Shown: in pieces, positions 1 to 7,184 of the stretch
Numbering within the stretch: the first letter of the stretch is position 1
Layout of the letters: every line of letters starts with the position of its first letter
DNA from: an archaeon
GTDB taxonomy: Archaea; Asgardarchaeota; Hermodarchaeia; Hermodarchaeales; Hermodarchaeaceae
Length of the DNA: 14,933 nucleotides
Assembly: GCA_016550395.1 (NCBI GenBank)
Contig: JABXGY010000073.1
Location: forward strand, 1-14,933
Direction of reading: 5' to 3'
The notes under the pieces: model-generated
What the model was told of the DNA's origin: nothing
Database searches by the model: none
Seen by the model: only the letters and a program-made list of their open reading frames with translations
Translations under genes and position numbers: made by a program

Positions 1-157
1 CATATGACGCTGCACGAACCACTCCACGACCTTTACCCTGCTTGGGATCAGGACCCACACAAAGCGGGCGCCCAATATATTCAGGATGGAGTCGAAACTG
101 CTCAACCGAAGCATAGAACGCATCCATGTCAATGTGAAAAATCCAACGGGTCATCAT
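1..157 (-). CDS. dinB: Y-family DNA polymerase IV, 5' end only (cut by window edge)
   Basis: This is the start of a translesion DNA polymerase of the DinB/Pol IV type, which copies past damaged template bases. About 52 residues are visible on the minus strand, beginning MMTRWIFHIDMDAFYASVEQ. The HIDMDAFYASVE block is the hallmark palm motif of the family: Asp10 would be a catalytic metal ligand and Tyr15 the steric gate against ribonucleotides. A later GKGRGVV-RAASY stretch matches the family's nucleotide-contacting strand, and the next codon begins with G, as expected for the Glu of the family SYEAR motif. Two adjacent ATG codons (157 and 154) could start it; an AGGT lies a few bases upstream. 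The GNAT gene lies upstream in the same orientation, 125 bp away, so co-transcription is possible. The rest of the gene lies outside the window. Confidence 0.9.
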   Translation of the reverse strand, partial: MMTRWIFHIDMDAFYASVEQFRLHPEYIGRPLCVGPDPKQGKGRGVVRAASY

Positions 158-282
158 ACCGACCTAGATACAAAGGTGTCTATACGCTGTGCTTCTAGGA
201 ACTGGGTATTAAATGGTAAGAGGGACCCAAAGCGAAGTGAGTTATTACCAGCAGCCCTTTCATACTCATGTTGCACTGAACG

Positions 283-1140
283 TTATTTCCGCCAGATGAA
301 CGTTTGCAAGTGCTCATCAATTGAAAATCCCAGTTTTTCATAAACATGGATGGCCCGTGTGTTCACAGCACTCACACCCAACTTCGCCTCTTTACACCCT
401 TCATCTTGAAACAATTTTAAGCAAAACTGCAACATTTCACTCCCTACTCCCTTCCCCCGATGCGATGGTGCCACACCAATGTTACTAATCCATCCTGCTT
501 GAGGACGCAAATCAAGGACACCCACAATCTCATCACCCAAATACACGAAGAACAACGTAATTTGAGCAAACCACATATCAAGTAACTGTTCAGGGATATT
601 TTCCAGATTTTGTAATACGAGATCCAATACATTATCAGAAGACCCACTCATGAACTTCTTCATCAAGGGGAAAAATTGATCCAATTCCTCCCGAGCTAGT
701 CTTCTAAAGCGGAGGTTTCCTGGCTGGTCAATTGGTGTATCCAAGGGGTGTGTCATCTCATATCGGTTTGCGAGTTCGTTAAATCCAATCCCCCCTAAAT
801 GGTTTGCAATACTAGTATGTTCAGCAGGAAAAATCACATACGCATAATCCACCTTCTCGGTTTTGGACAACTTCAAGGCCTCCGAAAGAAACTCCTCCAG
901 CACTGATAAAGGCTGTTCGTAATCTATAACATAAAATCGGGATAACGGGGTTCCCACAGGGGCAAGTAACTGAAGCGGCTCTCTCCCGACAAAGACAAGC
1001 CCAACTACATCCTTGCCAGAAAGAAAGACCCAATAAGGCACACCAAGTGGTTCATACTGCGCCGTATACGCAGATATACTCTCTCTCACCGACGCCACTT
1101 CTGCATCATCATGAGCGATAACACGCAAGACCATAGTCAA
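283..1140 (-). CDS. Two-domain GNAT family N-acetyltransferase
   Basis: A probable acetyl-CoA-dependent N-acetyltransferase of 285 residues; the substrate cannot be told. The C-terminal half (about 143-285) is a good GNAT domain. WISNIGVAPSHRGKGVGSEM (217-236) carries the acetyl-CoA-binding R-G-x-G-x-G loop, and VSAVNTRAIHVYEKLGF (256-272) is the usual closing N-x-x-A-x-x-x-Y-x-x-x-G-F element. The N-terminal half (about 1-130) ends in a GIGF-x(6)-YEM pattern like the end of another GNAT fold but shows no CoA loop, so it is probably a degenerate duplicate. The start is either TTG at 1140, with GGGGT about 5 bases upstream, or ATG two codons in at 1134. A TATA-like element lies about 40 bases upstream. 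It may be co-transcribed with dinB. Confidence 0.88.
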   Translation of the reverse strand: MTMVLRVIAHDDAEVASVRESISAYTAQYEPLGVPYWVFLSGKDVVGLVFVGREPLQLLAPVGTPLSRFYVIDYEQPLSVLEEFLSEALKLSKTEKVDYAYVIFPAEHTSIANHLGGIGFNELANRYEMTHPLDTPIDQPGNLRFRRLAREELDQFFPLMKKFMSGSSDNVLDLVLQNLENIPEQLLDMWFAQITLFFVYLGDEIVGVLDLRPQAGWISNIGVAPSHRGKGVGSEMLQFCLKLFQDEGCKEAKLGVSAVNTRAIHVYEKLGFSIDEHLQTFIWRK

Positions 1141-1178
1141 AAGGACCCCATCTAACGATTAATAACATTTCTTGAAAG

Positions 1179-1193
1179 TTTATACTTATAATC
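1179..1193 (-). promoter_or_regulatory. TATA-like element of the GNAT gene
   Basis: On the minus strand this reads GATTATAAGTATAAAC, an AT-rich box of archaeal TATA type about 40-50 bases before the GNAT start. It would place transcription initiation shortly before the start codon. It lies in the 261-bp divergent gap between the GNAT gene and the rightward TPR gene; the right half of that gap holds AT-rich stretches (for example 1358-1375) but no clear box. Assignment is by position and composition only. Confidence 0.4.
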
Positions 1194-1401
1194 ACTCACA
1201 ATGCACACCCGCTAGTTTAGATCCTTTTTAAAAACATCGTTGTCACTCAAGGCTATTAGAAAATAAGCTACGAGTGATTGAAGCAAGCCATTAGAGGGTT
1301 CTCAAGGGACATTGCGAATTCGACAACGAAAAGAAAATAAAATCACGCTCTTAGCAGGGCTTAAAATCTAAAACTGCTTTAATCTAGGGACTGGTGATGG
1401 C

Positions 1402-1890
1402 TTGGGAGAAAATAATGACCTGTTCCAGCGATCAGTCGCTGCATTCACCGGCGGTAACCCCGAACGCGCAAAACAACACATTCTAAAACTTCTCGAAAAA
1501 GATCAAAATAACCTCGAACTCCTCACTTTCCTCACTACCATCTACCAGCAATACCAGCAACCTCAAGACGCCCTTCATACCGCCGAACGCATCACTCAAC
1601 TTGATCCTAGTAACCCACGACATTGGAACAACCTGGGCTACCTCAATATCCTCTTGGGCCGCTGGAAAAAAGCAGAAGCCTGCTACGCCAAAGCCACCTC
1701 ACTCCCCAACGCGTCCCCTACCATTTTTCTTCACCATGCACTAACCCTAATAGAAATTGGGCAACCGAAAGCAGCCCTAAACGAACTTCAACATGCGCTG
1801 GCAATCTCACTACCGGGTGAACTCGAAACCACAATCCATACCGACCCCCAGTTTACCAAACTCCGCCCTCTCTTAGCAAAAATAGAGTGA
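1402..1890 (+). CDS. Small TPR-repeat protein
   Basis: A soluble 162-residue protein made almost entirely of tetratricopeptide repeats, which usually act as protein-protein scaffolds. About four helix-turn-helix units can be traced, at residues 4-37, 38-71, 72-105 and 106-135. The best match to the TPR consensus is DPSNPRHWNNLGYLNILLGRW and its following A-x-x-x-Y-x-x-A helix. There is no signal peptide or membrane segment, and no enzymatic domain. The TTG start is chosen because GGTGAT lies 3 bases upstream (1393-1398), the spacing seen at other starts here; the nearby ATG at 1397 is in another frame. The coding strand is notably C-rich. The next gene downstream also begins with TPR-like repeats, but a 169-bp gap with a T-rich stretch (about 1918-1935) separates them. 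Confidence 0.85.
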   Translation: MGENNDLFQRSVAAFTGGNPERAKQHILKLLEKDQNNLELLTFLTTIYQQYQQPQDALHTAERITQLDPSNPRHWNNLGYLNILLGRWKKAEACYAKATSLPNASPTIFLHHALTLIEIGQPKAALNELQHALAISLPGELETTIHTDPQFTKLRPLLAKIE

Positions 1891-2059
1891 CACACAATCC
1901 ATTGAAATTCACATTCTGATTTTCTCTTTTTACTATGAAGTGAGGGTTGCATAGGAAAATAACAACTTTCACGAGAAGGGCAGGTTAAAAAAGAAATATG
2001 AACTGGCGTAACTAGTAACAGGAAGCGAAAATTGTTAGAACTTCTGGGGAAGAATAAAC

Positions 2060-4630
2060 TTGGTTGGTACGCCCCGTAAAAAAATGTCTCAGGCGAAGCG
2101 ATTATTGGAAAAAGGCGAGTACCAAAAGACATTAAGTTTAGCGGATGAACTTTTAGAATCCTATCGAGATACTGAGGATTCCTTATACGTTGTAGATGTC
2201 CTAATAATTAAGGCAGAGGCTGCCTGGCGATCCGGTCAACTGGAGGACGGTTTTAATGCTGTGGCAGAAGGTGAAGCGCGGCTTAAAGCCATTGAAAAAG
2301 AACAAGCAAAAGACCAGGAAACCGAAATTAGGCAGAGAAGAGGAGACTTACTGCATCATGGGGGCATTCTATATTGGTATAAAGGTGACCTTGATGCAGC
2401 CTTAAAGTATCATAAACAAGATCAAGCAATTAAAGAAAAACTAGGCGACAGAAAGGGGATTGCGTCTTCGTTCAATAATTTAGGTCTTGTTTATTGGTCC
2501 AAGGGGGACCTCGATCACACCTTGGAGAATTATCGACAGGCTTTAGCTATTAGTGAAGAACTTGGTGATAAACGGGACATTGCTGTAACTGTGGGTAACT
2601 TGGGGAATGTGTACGCAAGGTTGGGGAATCTCGATCAAGCATTGGAATATCAGAAACGAAGTTTAGCTATCCAAGAAGAGTTGGGTAACAAACCCGGCAT
2701 GTTCAAGTCGCTTATCAACTTAGGTGCTGTTTATCAATTTAAGGGAGACCTTACCCAAGCACTCGAGTATTATCAACAGAGCTTAGTACTCAGCGAGGAG
2801 TCAGGTATTAAACGCGATATCGCACTGGCGATGAACAATCTTGGCAACATTTACCAATTGAAGGGTGAACTTGACGAGGCTTTACAATATTTTCAGAAAA
2901 GTCTAGAAATCTACCAGGAGTTAGGCATCAAAGAGGATACAGCTTTAGTGTTTGCCAATATTGGAGAGATATATCGGATTAAAGGTAACTCTATGGAAGC
3001 TCAAAAATACTATCAAAAAAGTTTGAAAATATATGCTGCAATGGGCAACACTCCCCTAATTGCAGTAGTCCTCTCGGAGCTCGTTTGGATTGGTTTAGAA
3101 CGAGAAGATTCTCCTCTGGTAGAACAATCACTCCGAAAGCTCAAACAAATCAGTGAACAAACTGGTAATCGGATCATTAACCAACGGTATCGTATTGCTA
3201 CAGCTTTGGTCCTTAAGGCTAGTAAGCGTGCTCGGGACAAAGTAAAAGCCGGTGAAATACTTGAGCAGGTGGCTGATGAAGAAGTTGGGGATCATTCACT
3301 TACAGTAACTGCCATGATCCATTTGTGCGATCTATTATTGTCTGAACTGAAAATGACGGGAGAAGATGAGCTGTTTGGAGAAATCAAGAACTTAACCGAA
3401 CAGCTCCTCGAAATTGCCGAACGACAGGCTTCACACTCGTTGCTTGCAGAAACATACCTGCTTCAGTCTAAACTTGCATTAATTGAACTTGACATGGGTC
3501 AGGCCAAGAAATTGCTTCTAACGGCTCATACAATAGCGCAAGAGAAGGGATTAGACAAACTTTCCAAGACCTTAGAAGATGAACAGAATCAACTTCAGTC
3601 ACAAATGGAAAGGTGGAATCTACTCATCAAGGAGAATCCCTCCAAGCAAGAACTGATCGGTCTAACAAAACTTGATGACCTTCTCGGCACAATGATCCAA
3701 AAAACAGTGGCTGATCTCATGGAAGAAAGGGGTATTTCAGACACTACAATAAAGACGAAGTACAAATTAGTTTATCTCGACTTACTCAAAGATACTCCCA
3801 AAATCGTGAAAAACCAATTCCGGGTTGGCATTGCCCAAATTGGATTATCACAAACCGGGGATATCCTTCACGAATTCTACAAAGAACAAGCGCCTGGGCT
3901 CTTTGGCATCCGCAAGGACAAAGTGACCACAATACAGACGGCGCTCAAAAATATGGTCGAACAAGCCAATTCAAAGAAAATCAACATCCTCATTCTCCCC
4001 GAATTAACCATTGATCTAAATTATCCAGTATTATATGACGATGTTTTAACCTTGGCAAAAACCTACAACATGTACATCATTCCTGGATCCTATCACGATC
4101 CAAAAACAAAACACAACCTCAGCATTGTCGTTTCTCCAGAAGGGATACTGTGGAAACAGGAAAAGCACATCCCGGCTAACATCAACTTTGAGGGAAAACG
4201 GATCACCGAAGGCATCGATACAAAAGCAACTCCCCGAACAATCATAATCGGCAACACCGAATACGGTCGAATCGCCATTGTTCTTTGTCGAGATTTTCTT
4301 GACATGGACTTACGCGTCGAACTAAAGAACTTCGAACCTCCCATTGATCTCCTCATCAACCCGGCATTCACCCCCGTAACCGCCGACTTCAAAGCAGCAC
4401 ACTTCGATGCCCGCCGATCCATCTACGCATACTGCTTTTTTGCCAACGTTGCCGAATTTGGCAACTCCCTCATCTACACACCTGAAAAAGAACGGACTGA
4501 ACGAACTATTCCACCAAAGGAAGAAGACCTGATCTACAAGGACATCGATTTATTCAGATTACGCTCCGAACGCAAGAAATGGGAACTTGAACAAAAGAAG
4601 CAACGTCCCTTCATTCAAAGCACTCGCTAA
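2060..4630 (+). CDS. TPR-repeat protein fused to a nitrilase-superfamily (carbon-nitrogen hydrolase) domain
   Basis: An 856-residue soluble fusion. Residues 95-334 are six TPR units with an exact 40-residue period (95, 135, 175, 215, 255, 295), of the NNLGxxYxxKGDLDxALxYxxxSLxIxEELG type used as peptide-binding scaffolds. Residues 9-94 and 335-510 are further helical repeats. Residues 586-810 are a CN-hydrolase domain, a family that hydrolyses amides or nitriles through a Glu-Lys-Cys triad. Glu648 lies in LILPELT and Cys743 in IVLCRDF; the Lys is probably Lys702 in WKQEKHIP, although its spacing to His703 is one residue shorter than in common nitrilases. The substrate is unknown. The start may be TTG at 2060, with GGGGA nine bases upstream, or ATG at 2084. 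The TPR half is G/T-leaning at codon ends and the nitrilase half C-rich. Confidence 0.9.
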   Translation: MVGTPRKKMSQAKRLLEKGEYQKTLSLADELLESYRDTEDSLYVVDVLIIKAEAAWRSGQLEDGFNAVAEGEARLKAIEKEQAKDQETEIRQRRGDLLHHGGILYWYKGDLDAALKYHKQDQAIKEKLGDRKGIASSFNNLGLVYWSKGDLDHTLENYRQALAISEELGDKRDIAVTVGNLGNVYARLGNLDQALEYQKRSLAIQEELGNKPGMFKSLINLGAVYQFKGDLTQALEYYQQSLVLSEESGIKRDIALAMNNLGNIYQLKGELDEALQYFQKSLEIYQELGIKEDTALVFANIGEIYRIKGNSMEAQKYYQKSLKIYAAMGNTPLIAVVLSELVWIGLEREDSPLVEQSLRKLKQISEQTGNRIINQRYRIATALVLKASKRARDKVKAGEILEQVADEEVGDHSLTVTAMIHLCDLLLSELKMTGEDELFGEIKNLTEQLLEIAERQASHSLLAETYLLQSKLALIELDMGQAKKLLLTAHTIAQEKGLDKLSKTLEDEQNQLQSQMERWNLLIKENPSKQELIGLTKLDDLLGTMIQKTVADLMEERGISDTTIKTKYKLVYLDLLKDTPKIVKNQFRVGIAQIGLSQTGDILHEFYKEQAPGLFGIRKDKVTTIQTALKNMVEQANSKKINILILPELTIDLNYPVLYDDVLTLAKTYNMYIIPGSYHDPKTKHNLSIVVSPEGILWKQEKHIPANINFEGKRITEGIDTKATPRTIIIGNTEYGRIAIVLCRDFLDMDLRVELKNFEPPIDLLINPAFTPVTADFKAAHFDARRSIYAYCFFANVAEFGNSLIYTPEKERTERTIPPKEEDLIYKDIDLFRLRSERKKWELEQKKQRPFIQSTR

Positions 4631-4707
4631 TCACCCAAACAAGGAAGAGGCAACGACGAAATTCAACAAACACAAGACTGTTCTCATACCATAATAATTA
4701 AATATCG

Positions 4708-4720
4708 CTTATAGATATAA
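4708..4720 (+). promoter_or_regulatory. TATA-like element before the second GNAT gene
   Basis: CTTATAGATATAA is an AT-rich archaeal-type box about 50 bases before the TTG start at 4771. It lies between two inverted copies of a 7-mer, TTCTCAT at 4681-4687 and ATGAGAA at 4733-4739, which could be a regulator half-site pair. The call rests on composition and position. Confidence 0.35.
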
Positions 4721-4770
4721 TTTTCACAAATAATGAGAAAACTCCTCAAATCTCAGGAAGTTGATTTGTC

Positions 4771-5709
4771 TTGAAAATAATTTACCAAACATATGAACCC
4801 GATAAAGGCTTAGATGAGCTCCAAGTCAAAATCTACTCTGAAGCCTCCGGTCTTCCTGCACGAGCCGAAGAAATCCGGCAACGTAACCTGAGCCGGCAAC
4901 CGGAAATGACCCGTTACGCACTCACCGATAAAGGTGAACCTCTCGCTTATATTACTGCCCGCGATTCCAGCTCAGAACTTGGTAGAACCTACATCGGTTA
5001 TCCGTGGACCATGCCTGGTGCTCCCAGCGAAGTACAAACCAAGTTGTTTAACGACATGTTCGAATATCTCAAAAAGCGCGAAAACACCCTCGAAATTGCT
5101 ACCACGGTTGTCCTCACCGCAAAAATCGCAGATCAACAATTTGACTTTTTCAAAAGTAAAGGGTTCGTTGAAAAGAACCGCTTATATCGCTATAATCTTG
5201 ACTTCGATGCTATTGAGGTCAGCACCTGGAAGAAATCTAAAGAAATTAGCAATTTTAACAGCCGTGGAGCTACATTAGACGATTTAGATCTTCTTATCGA
5301 ACTCTCCCAAGCTGATACCTACCTTAATCCCGCTTTTCCAACCCCCGAAGCCCGTGAAATCTATTTCAGGGATCGTGTCCTTAAGGACGGGCACGCTGTA
5401 ATAGTATTTGATAACAGTCAACCAATCGCTGCCAGCGCCTTACTTCGCCTCAAACCCAACCAACTCTACCTTACGGGTAAAGAAGAACGGATAGTTATGC
5501 GTTTTACCGCCATTCGACCCGGCTATCGTCACGCGTGGAAACGTCTCCTTATCGCCATGGCCAATGAAGTGCAAGCTGCGGGTTGGGCAAAAATCCCCTT
5601 GAGATTATCCTTTAACTTCCAAACATCCGCACCTCTTGCAATAACACTCGCAGAAATGCAACCCGAACTCGAATTATTCGAAGTCATTCTAACCCTTCCC
5701 AACAAGTGA
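4771..5709 (+). CDS. Two-domain GNAT-like protein with degenerate CoA-binding motifs
   Basis: A soluble 312-residue protein with two GNAT-like halves. The N-terminal half (about 1-150) ends in FFKSKGFVEKNRLYRYNLDF, the usual last strand-turn of a GNAT fold. The C-terminal half (about 165-312) begins with the typical RGATLDDLDLLIELS opening helix and has AVIVFDNSQPIAASALLRL as central strands. Neither half keeps the R-x-x-G-x-G/A acetyl-CoA loop. At the expected place the second half has RPGYRHAWKRLL, where the glycines are lost, so activity is uncertain and a binding or structural role is possible. The TTG start follows a poor Shine-Dalgarno-like GGAAGTTGAT. The architecture resembles that of the minus-strand GNAT gene at the left, but the sequences are very divergent. 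Confidence 0.75.
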   Translation: MKIIYQTYEPDKGLDELQVKIYSEASGLPARAEEIRQRNLSRQPEMTRYALTDKGEPLAYITARDSSSELGRTYIGYPWTMPGAPSEVQTKLFNDMFEYLKKRENTLEIATTVVLTAKIADQQFDFFKSKGFVEKNRLYRYNLDFDAIEVSTWKKSKEISNFNSRGATLDDLDLLIELSQADTYLNPAFPTPEAREIYFRDRVLKDGHAVIVFDNSQPIAASALLRLKPNQLYLTGKEERIVMRFTAIRPGYRHAWKRLLIAMANEVQAAGWAKIPLRLSFNFQTSAPLAITLAEMQPELELFEVILTLPNK

Positions 5710-5746
5710 TGTGAAAAAGCCCTGTCGCGGCTGAACAAAATAAAAT

Positions 5747-5765
5747 ACTGTTAACACAGTTTTGA
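5747..5765 (+). terminator. Possible terminator after the GNAT-like gene
   Basis: ACTGT and ACAGT form a 5-bp stem around a TAAC loop about 40 bases after the stop codon, followed by a short TTTT. A longer T run lies at about 5829-5836. Either could end transcription in an archaeon, where U-rich tracts suffice. Evidence is weak. Confidence 0.3.
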
Positions 5766-5873
5766 AGAGAAACACCTTTAAACCATCAGCGGCTTCACCC
5801 ACTTATTAGCAAATAGGATCTAGTTTCGTTTTTTTTGAAGAAATTCAGCTTATCGTGCTATATCGCTATTCCA

Positions 5874-5888
5874 ATGAATTCCATTCAT
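5874..5888 (+). promoter_or_regulatory. Inverted repeat upstream of the cold-shock gene
   Basis: ATGAAT and ATTCAT flank a TCC spacer, giving a perfect 6-bp dyad 10-15 bases after a TATA-like GCTATATCG (5857-5865) and about 80 bases before the cold-shock start. It could be an operator at the transcription start or a hairpin in the 5' leader. There is no direct evidence for either. Confidence 0.3.
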
Positions 5889-5969
5889 GGAACAGCAAGG
5901 TTACAAGACACAACCAACCGAACCTGAAAGATAACCACAAACCAATCGATGCGAATCGAGGTGAATAAT

Positions 5970-6164
5970 ATGGAAAAAGGAACCGTCAAATGGTTTAACC
6001 CAGACCGCAACTATGGCTTCATCGAACGTGAAAACGGTTCAGACGTCTTCGTCCACGGAAGCGAAGTTCAAGGCGACCGCCTCCTCAAAGAAGGCGATAA
6101 AGTCACTTTCGACATCGAAGAAGGTGACCGTGGCCTCAAAGCCACCAAGGTCTCAGTCGAATAA
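5970..6164 (+). CDS. Cold-shock-domain RNA-binding protein
   Basis: A 64-residue single cold-shock domain (CspA family), a small OB-fold protein that binds single-stranded RNA or DNA and melts RNA structure. The whole family signature is present: KGTVKWFNPDRNYGFIERE contains the RNP1 motif (NYGFIE), DVFVHGSEV is RNP2, and VTFDIEEGDRGLKATKV is the last pair of strands. The start is set at ATG 5970 and not the in-frame ATG at 5949, because GAGGTGA (5958-5964) sits five bases before 5970; the earlier ATG would place that site inside the coding sequence. RNP2 has Gly in VFVHGS where most bacterial members have Phe (VFVHFS). The gene is monocistronic by spacing. Such proteins are patchy in archaea and are often thought to be acquired from bacteria. 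Confidence 0.95.
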   Translation: MEKGTVKWFNPDRNYGFIERENGSDVFVHGSEVQGDRLLKEGDKVTFDIEEGDRGLKATKVSVE

Positions 6165-6297
6165 ATCACTCACTCAACCCCAAACTGAACACTGTTCTCA
6201 TTGGCCTCATTTCGAGAATGATTTATTCTAAATCCAAATCGAGTCAGATCACTGAGCTTAATTATACTCCCCGATATAATAGACGAGATGATAGAAT

Positions 6298-6480
6298 ATG
6301 AATGAAAAAACAAACACCAAAAAACAGAAAGAAGGACGTGTTATGCGGGATTTACACCGACGCCCACGATTTCGGAGGCAACGTGAAATCGTCCTACTAT
6401 CCGGTGAACGCGTAAAAAGAACGAGCATCGGATGGGAAGATACAGATGAAGGAGAAGACACGACACACACAGAAGAATAA
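6298..6480 (+). CDS. Small bipolar charged protein of unknown function
   Basis: A 60-residue ORF that I do not recognise. Its N-terminal two thirds are strongly basic (for example DLHRRPRFRRQRE at 18-30), and its last 14 residues are acidic and Thr-rich (EDTDEGEDTTHTEE). There are no membrane segments or cysteines. Support for a real gene is indirect: a TATA-like CTTAATTATAC (6258-6268) at a sensible distance, and a GC-rich hairpin with a following T-rich tract starting immediately after the stop codon. There is no good Shine-Dalgarno site, so the transcript may be leaderless or nearly so. An alternative start is ATG at 6343. The basic patch suggests nucleic-acid binding, but that is inference. 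Confidence 0.5.
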   Translation: MNEKTNTKKQKEGRVMRDLHRRPRFRRQREIVLLSGERVKRTSIGWEDTDEGEDTTHTEE

Positions 6481-6510
6481 ACGCGTCTTTTCCGCGTCTC
6501 CCCTTCTTTT
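6481..6510 (+). terminator. Hairpin terminator after the small charged ORF
   Basis: ACGCG and CGCGT (6481-6485 and 6493-6497) form a perfect 5-bp GC stem with a 7-base loop, followed by a C/T-rich run ending in TTTT. It begins at the base after the stop codon of the 60-codon ORF, which supports that ORF being a transcribed unit. Confidence 0.5.
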
Positions 6511-6640
6511 AGTAAATCTTGAACTACTCGATGAACATTCGACATTGAAGACCTTTGATATCGGGCATGTTGTTATCCGTTATTTCGTAGCTAATCACTA
6601 AATGAATGATAAGCGTTAGGTATTTAGCAATCCTAAAACA

Positions 6641-6647
6641 GAGGTGA
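6641..6647 (+). promoter_or_regulatory. Shine-Dalgarno site fixing the TTG start of the 30-kDa subunit
   Basis: GAGGTGA matches the archaeal anti-Shine-Dalgarno over seven bases and lies three bases (GGC) before TTG at 6651. It supports TTG over the later in-frame ATG codons. Confidence 0.7.
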
Positions 6648-6650
6648 GGC

Positions 6651-7181
6651 TTGCCTAACCCGCAGAACATTCTGCCAACGGGGTACAATGCCATGAACAA
6701 TGAGGAATCCGAACCCCTATCTTTTTCAACAACTTTAAAGTCGCAATTTGCTTTAAACAATATCAGAATTCAAAGTAACCTACTTTCACTCACAACAGAC
6801 ACCACTACATATGTGAATCTTGCGAGATATCTCAAAGAGCATGATTTTGATCGATGTTTAACCATTTCTGCCACCGATTGGTTAGACACGAATGAATTTG
6901 AAATATACTACCTGGTTCACAATCTAAAAAACAACATATACATGAAGGTGGCAGTCCGCATTCCCCGAAAAAAACCAGAGCTTACAAGTCTATCAACAGT
7001 CTGGGAATCCGCGGCTATGCATGAACGCGAGATGTGGGAATTATTCGGTATCACCTTTGTTGGAAATTTAATGCTCAAGCCTCTATTCCTTGAAGATTGG
7101 ACGAATCTACCACCATTACGAAAAGACTTCAACTGGCGTGACTATGTAGCACAAGAATACTACAAGACAGAGGAGGGGTGA
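6651..7181 (+). CDS. Complex I 30-kDa-type subunit (NuoC / MbxK-like)
   Basis: A 176-residue soluble subunit of the respiratory-chain NADH dehydrogenase 30-kDa family, which packs against the large (NuoD/hydrogenase) subunit in complex I and group-4 hydrogenases. The diagnostic C-terminal signature is present: AAMHEREMWELFGITFVGN (121-139) matches the E-R-E-x-x-D/E-x-F-G-I-x-F block, and LPPLRKDF (153-160) matches the PLRKD block. The N-terminal 50 residues are not conserved, which is normal for this family. It starts at TTG with a strong Shine-Dalgarno site. The stop codon overlaps the Shine-Dalgarno site (GGAGGGGTGAG) of the next gene, whose start is three bases further on, so the two are translationally linked and must form one complex. 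Confidence 0.93.
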   Translation: MPNPQNILPTGYNAMNNEESEPLSFSTTLKSQFALNNIRIQSNLLSLTTDTTTYVNLARYLKEHDFDRCLTISATDWLDTNEFEIYYLVHNLKNNIYMKVAVRIPRKKPELTSLSTVWESAAMHEREMWELFGITFVGNLMLKPLFLEDWTNLPPLRKDFNWRDYVAQEYYKTEEG

Positions 7182-7184
7182 GTA

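Noticed and set aside
4..198. Plus-strand ORF of 64 codons at the left edge
   Set aside because: The minus strand of the same region encodes a clear DinB N-terminus (HIDMDAFYASVEQ), so this frame is a shadow.
163..199. CCTAGA/TCTAGG inverted repeat before dinB
   Set aside because: Only six base pairs separated by 25 bases; no more than expected by chance in the dinB-GNAT gap.
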